Part shown: positions 61,784 through 64,000 of the stretch, in pieces
Layout: every line of letters begins with the position of its first letter
Numbering within the stretch: position 1 is the stretch's first letter
Source of the DNA: Pseudomonas sp. ok272
GTDB taxonomy: Bacteria; Pseudomonadota; Gammaproteobacteria; Pseudomonadales; Pseudomonadaceae
Direction of reading: 5' to 3'
Assembly (NCBI RefSeq): GCF_900109995.1
Contig: NZ_FOCB01000009.1
Coordinates: 62,001 to 126,000, forward strand
DNA length: 64,000 bases
The notes under the pieces: generated by a model
Seen by the model: only the letters and a program-made list of their open reading frames with translations
What the model was told of the DNA's origin: nothing
The model's database searches: none
Position numbers and translations under genes: made by a program

Positions 61784-62522
61784 TAATTAGATGCCTCCGA
61801 TGTTGCAAGATTTTTCCAGTCTGTTTTTATACAGGATCAGGGTGGAAGAAAATGGCACCTTTAGGGAGCAAAGGTGTTTCATTCAGAATTTGGCAGCGGT
61901 CTTTTATGGTAAAGGAGCTTCGTTGAGAGTGCGGGTGAGGGCCTTTCGCCGAGCAGGGGGAAAGACGCACTTGTAAAGCTATCAGGATTTTTAAGGCGCG
62001 CCCGGTGTAGACACAAAGGCAAAGGGTATCGTTCCAAGACGCTGGTTTTTCTGATGCTTGGCAGTGAAAAAGTGAGGGGACCGCTCTCACACAAAGCTGT
62101 TTATTACCTGACTGTGCAGCGGGAGTCACGCCAACTCGTCTCATCTCGTTCCCTCGGTCTCTCTTGCGTTGATTTGGTCGGATGTCGCAGCGTCCTTTCA
62201 CATGACACTAGCGGCAGAGTGAGCGATGGCTAGGTTAGGTTTCTTTCCCAAGGGCAAAATGCCTCCAGAGCGCATCGCTAGTTTGGCTGATCGTTTTGCT
62301 GTGGATGCCTTCAGTTCAGACATGCCGGTCCATCATTATCGACCACCACCCGAACTCATCTGTTTCACTCAAAGGCTGATGGCAATTTGATGATCAGCCC
62401 TCGCCGCTGGCGGGCGGAACCTTACCATATGTGGAGTGTAGGGGCATCTACGTCTAAGGTTGCTGGTCAGTCAGAGTTTCTCCGATGGCCGTTGTCCAAA
62501 CTGCAGTCTTCAGGAGTATCTG
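61784..62522. other. Unassigned 739-bp region between wzm and the GT2 gene
   Basis: No convincing gene. A minus-strand open stretch at 61879-62094 (71 codons, starting MCESGPLTFSLPS) and a short plus-strand one from 62226 (MARLGFFPKGKMPPERIA) lack ribosome sites. The promoter of the wzm operon should lie at the left end. The rest looks like remnants of earlier insertions; from memory the MCESGPLTF-type stretch may belong to a multicopy repeat, unverified. Confidence 0.45.
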
Positions 62523-63503
62523 TCAGATACAGTTCAGGCATACAGCGGCAAAAAGGCTGACGTTACCCTGAGCAGTCTGACGGTAAACCCCCGCTTTCTT
62601 CATCAAGCGTATTCTTTGAAAAAAAGAGCTTTTACGAGCAGTCTTGAATCTGTCGAGTGTTAATTGGCTATTTTGAGTCAGTTTTTGTTGGAAACTCTCG
62701 AGAACTAGCAAGTTTTGATTGCTCCACTCACTGAATCGGCCTGACCACATTTTGCTGATTCGTACCAGTTTGTCGTTAAAACCTGCATTGGCACCTATCA
62801 GATTGCCACTATGCTGACGATAATCGAGAGTGGGCAATGGGTCGTAGATAACCTTACCCCCGCAGCCGGTGATGAGAAGGTAAGTCAGCCAATCGTGGGC
62901 CACGATTACCGCATCTTCCGGCGTTAGCGCTAGTAAGGCTCGAGCCTGGGTGTTGATCAGCATAGTGTTGGCCCCAGCGATGCTTTGAACCAAGGCGTTG
63001 CAAAAGTGAGGTGGTGCTGAAAATAAGGGGGAAAAGCCCAAAACACGTTTGTCAGCCGATATCAGACGTGTTCTGGAGCAATAGAACGCAGGTGTCCCGG
63101 AGGCAAAATGCAGTTGGGTGATACTTCGCTCCAGCTTGTCTTCGAACCAGATATCGTCCTGATCGCTGAATGCGAAGTAGTCTGCCGTGATGGACTCGTT
63201 TTTGATAAGTGAGAGAAAGTTTTTGGCGAAGCCTTGGCGAGGGCCATTAAAAATGACTAGACGACTCTCTCCTAACGATTGTTGAGCTGATGTAAGGAGG
63301 CCTAAAGTATCGTCATCAGACCCATCATCGGATGCGTAGATAACCCAATTTTTATGTGTCTGTCTGATGATTGATTGCAGTTGTTCGTCTAGAAACTCGG
63401 CGCCATTGTAAGTGCAAAGTAATATCGCGACCTTTACGTTGGCAAGCTCCATAGCGTCTTTGTTACGAAGTGTGCCTAACGTGTGATGTGACTGCGTGTT
63501 CAT
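62523..63503 (-). CDS. Family 2 glycosyltransferase (rhamnosyltransferase-like)
   Basis: 326 residues from ATG 63503; TTG four codons earlier and ATG 63452 are alternatives. GT-A motifs: VAILLCTYNGAEFLDEQLQ, ASDDGSDDDT, and FSDQDDIWFEDKLERS with the nucleotide/metal acidic site. The C-terminal block YRQHSGNLIGANAG is shared with the GT2 at 50977, so both belong to one subfamily and probably transfer related sugars. It is separated from wzm by unassigned DNA and may be transcribed alone. Confidence 0.87.
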   Translation of the reverse strand: MNTQSHHTLGTLRNKDAMELANVKVAILLCTYNGAEFLDEQLQSIIRQTHKNWVIYASDDGSDDDTLGLLTSAQQSLGESRLVIFNGPRQGFAKNFLSLIKNESITADYFAFSDQDDIWFEDKLERSITQLHFASGTPAFYCSRTRLISADKRVLGFSPLFSAPPHFCNALVQSIAGANTMLINTQARALLALTPEDAVIVAHDWLTYLLITGCGGKVIYDPLPTLDYRQHSGNLIGANAGFNDKLVRISKMWSGRFSEWSNQNLLVLESFQQKLTQNSQLTLDRFKTARKSSFFQRIRLMKKAGVYRQTAQGNVSLFAAVCLNCI

Positions 63504-63776
63504 TCTCAATCTCAAATATTACCGAGTCGGAATACCCAGTAAGGGAACGAAGTGTGTAATTTCCTAGTCTCGACGGAAAACGCAATCAAATCAGAGCTGT
63601 TTTCTGAGTTGCCAAGGCTATCCGTATTGTCTACCTGTCCGTGGAGTCGTAAAAGTCGTATTTTAAAGAGGATGGGTCGAAATGTCTGTCCAGGTACGAT
63701 GCTGGCACCCGTTCGCGTGTCGGTTCGGGCACTGTTGCTGTCTATTGGTCAATCCCCGATTACACAGGGAGGCAAC

Positions 63777-64000
63777 CTAGGCACTGTACGAAAAGTAATG
63801 TCGCAAACACCGCATAGCACAAGCTAACGAGACCATCGCTGCACAACTTTTCGCGAGCTTGTCGAAGCGTGTGACGATGCGGCGGTTTTCTTTCAGCCAG
63901 CCGAACATGCGCTCGATGATGTTGCGCTGCCGGTATTTTGGCCGATCAAACAAGCGAGGCAAACCGGGCTTGGGTTTGCGTTTCATGGATCGCAGAGGGA
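63777..64000 (-). CDS. IS5-family transposase, C-terminal part (runs off the right edge)
   Basis: The frame is open from base 64000 to a TAG at 63779-63777. It encodes KRKPKPGLPRLFDRPKYR, then QRNIIERMFGWLKENRRI, the terminal DDE-E region (Y...R..IE...G.LK) of IS5-type transposases, and ends RHYFSYSA. Codons upstream of the ATG at 63986 (PLRS) are also transposase-like, so the true start is outside the window. Confidence 0.85.
   Translation of the reverse strand, partial: PLRSMKRKPKPGLPRLFDRPKYRQRNIIERMFGWLKENRRIVTRFDKLAKSCAAMVSLACAMRCLRHYFSYSA
63780..64000. mobile_element. Left end of an IS5-like insertion sequence (partial)
   Basis: The transposase stop is formed at the junction. The likely terminal repeat begins GGCACTGTACGAAAAG at 63780, preceded by CTA, which fits the short target sites of IS5 relatives. 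The other end is outside the window, so the repeat could not be paired. The 273 bp between this end and the GT2 gene (63504-63776) shows no gene. Confidence 0.6.

Overview
The window reads as the chromosome of a fluorescent Pseudomonas (P. fluorescens group). Reasons: G+C-rich coding DNA; REP-type palindromes built on a GTGGGAGCGAGCCTGCTCGCG-like core in most intergenic gaps; and the conserved Pseudomonas order mtnA-gyrA-serC-pheA-hisC-tyrA/aroA-cmk-rpsA-ihfB. A second conserved string matches what I recall of the P. aeruginosa PA0854-PA0862 neighbourhood (fumC, DUF2059, bolA, trhO, DsbA-like, ABC exporter, RbdA-like, TenA-like). No tRNA, rRNA or CRISPR array was seen.

Layout. 1-10.4 kb: the 5' part of mnmC (minus strand, running off the left edge), a 1613-residue toxin-like protein with leucine-rich repeats and a C-terminal NEL-type E3 ubiquitin ligase signature, a two-domain polyphosphate:AMP phosphotransferase, about 1 kb of stacked repeats, a thiolase and a MITE-like palindrome. 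10.9-18.7 kb: a complete nine-gene chaperone-usher fimbrial operon in the order of MR/P fimbriae (major pilin, minor pilin, usher, chaperone, four minor subunits, tip adhesin). 18.9-29.5 kb: a DMT permease, fumC, and the bolA-trhO-DsbA-ABC-RbdA-TenA string. 29.6-34.3 kb: minus-strand genes for a diguanylate cyclase, a YciK-like SDR, MupP, UbiG and a methylthioadenosine deaminase. 34.4-47.8 kb: mtnA, gyrA, the aromatic/serine/histidine block, cmk, rpsA, a small lipoprotein, ihfB and a LapA-domain protein.

47.8-64 kb is the accessory part. It lies directly after ihfB, the site that carries the O-specific antigen locus in Pseudomonas. It holds dTDP-rhamnose genes (rfbB, rfbD, rfbA; no rfbC seen), a GT2 glycosyltransferase, a decayed NAD-dependent epimerase, a WbpL/WecA-type initiating transferase and a methyltransferase with a coiled-coil tail. 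These run toward an oppositely oriented operon: Wzm/Wzt ABC exporter with a C-terminal carbohydrate-binding domain on Wzt, a 1231-residue multidomain glycosyltransferase and another glycosyltransferase. A further GT2 gene, unassigned DNA and an IS5-type transposase fragment close the window. From about 53.4 kb the DNA is visibly more A+T-rich, which suggests acquisition by transfer.

How the genes fit together. The last 16 kb encode an ABC-transporter-dependent O-polysaccharide pathway: WbpL primes undecaprenyl phosphate, the transferases extend with rhamnose or similar sugars, the methyltransferase may cap the non-reducing end, and Wzt may read that cap before Wzm/Wzt exports the chain. The fimbriae, RbdA-like protein and second diguanylate cyclase point to surface attachment and c-di-GMP control. 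The NEL protein is a candidate host-directed effector. The strongest leads for something new are the methyltransferase/Wzt pair with the SW-x-x-T-x-PLR tail motif, the NEL protein and the intergenic palindromic elements.
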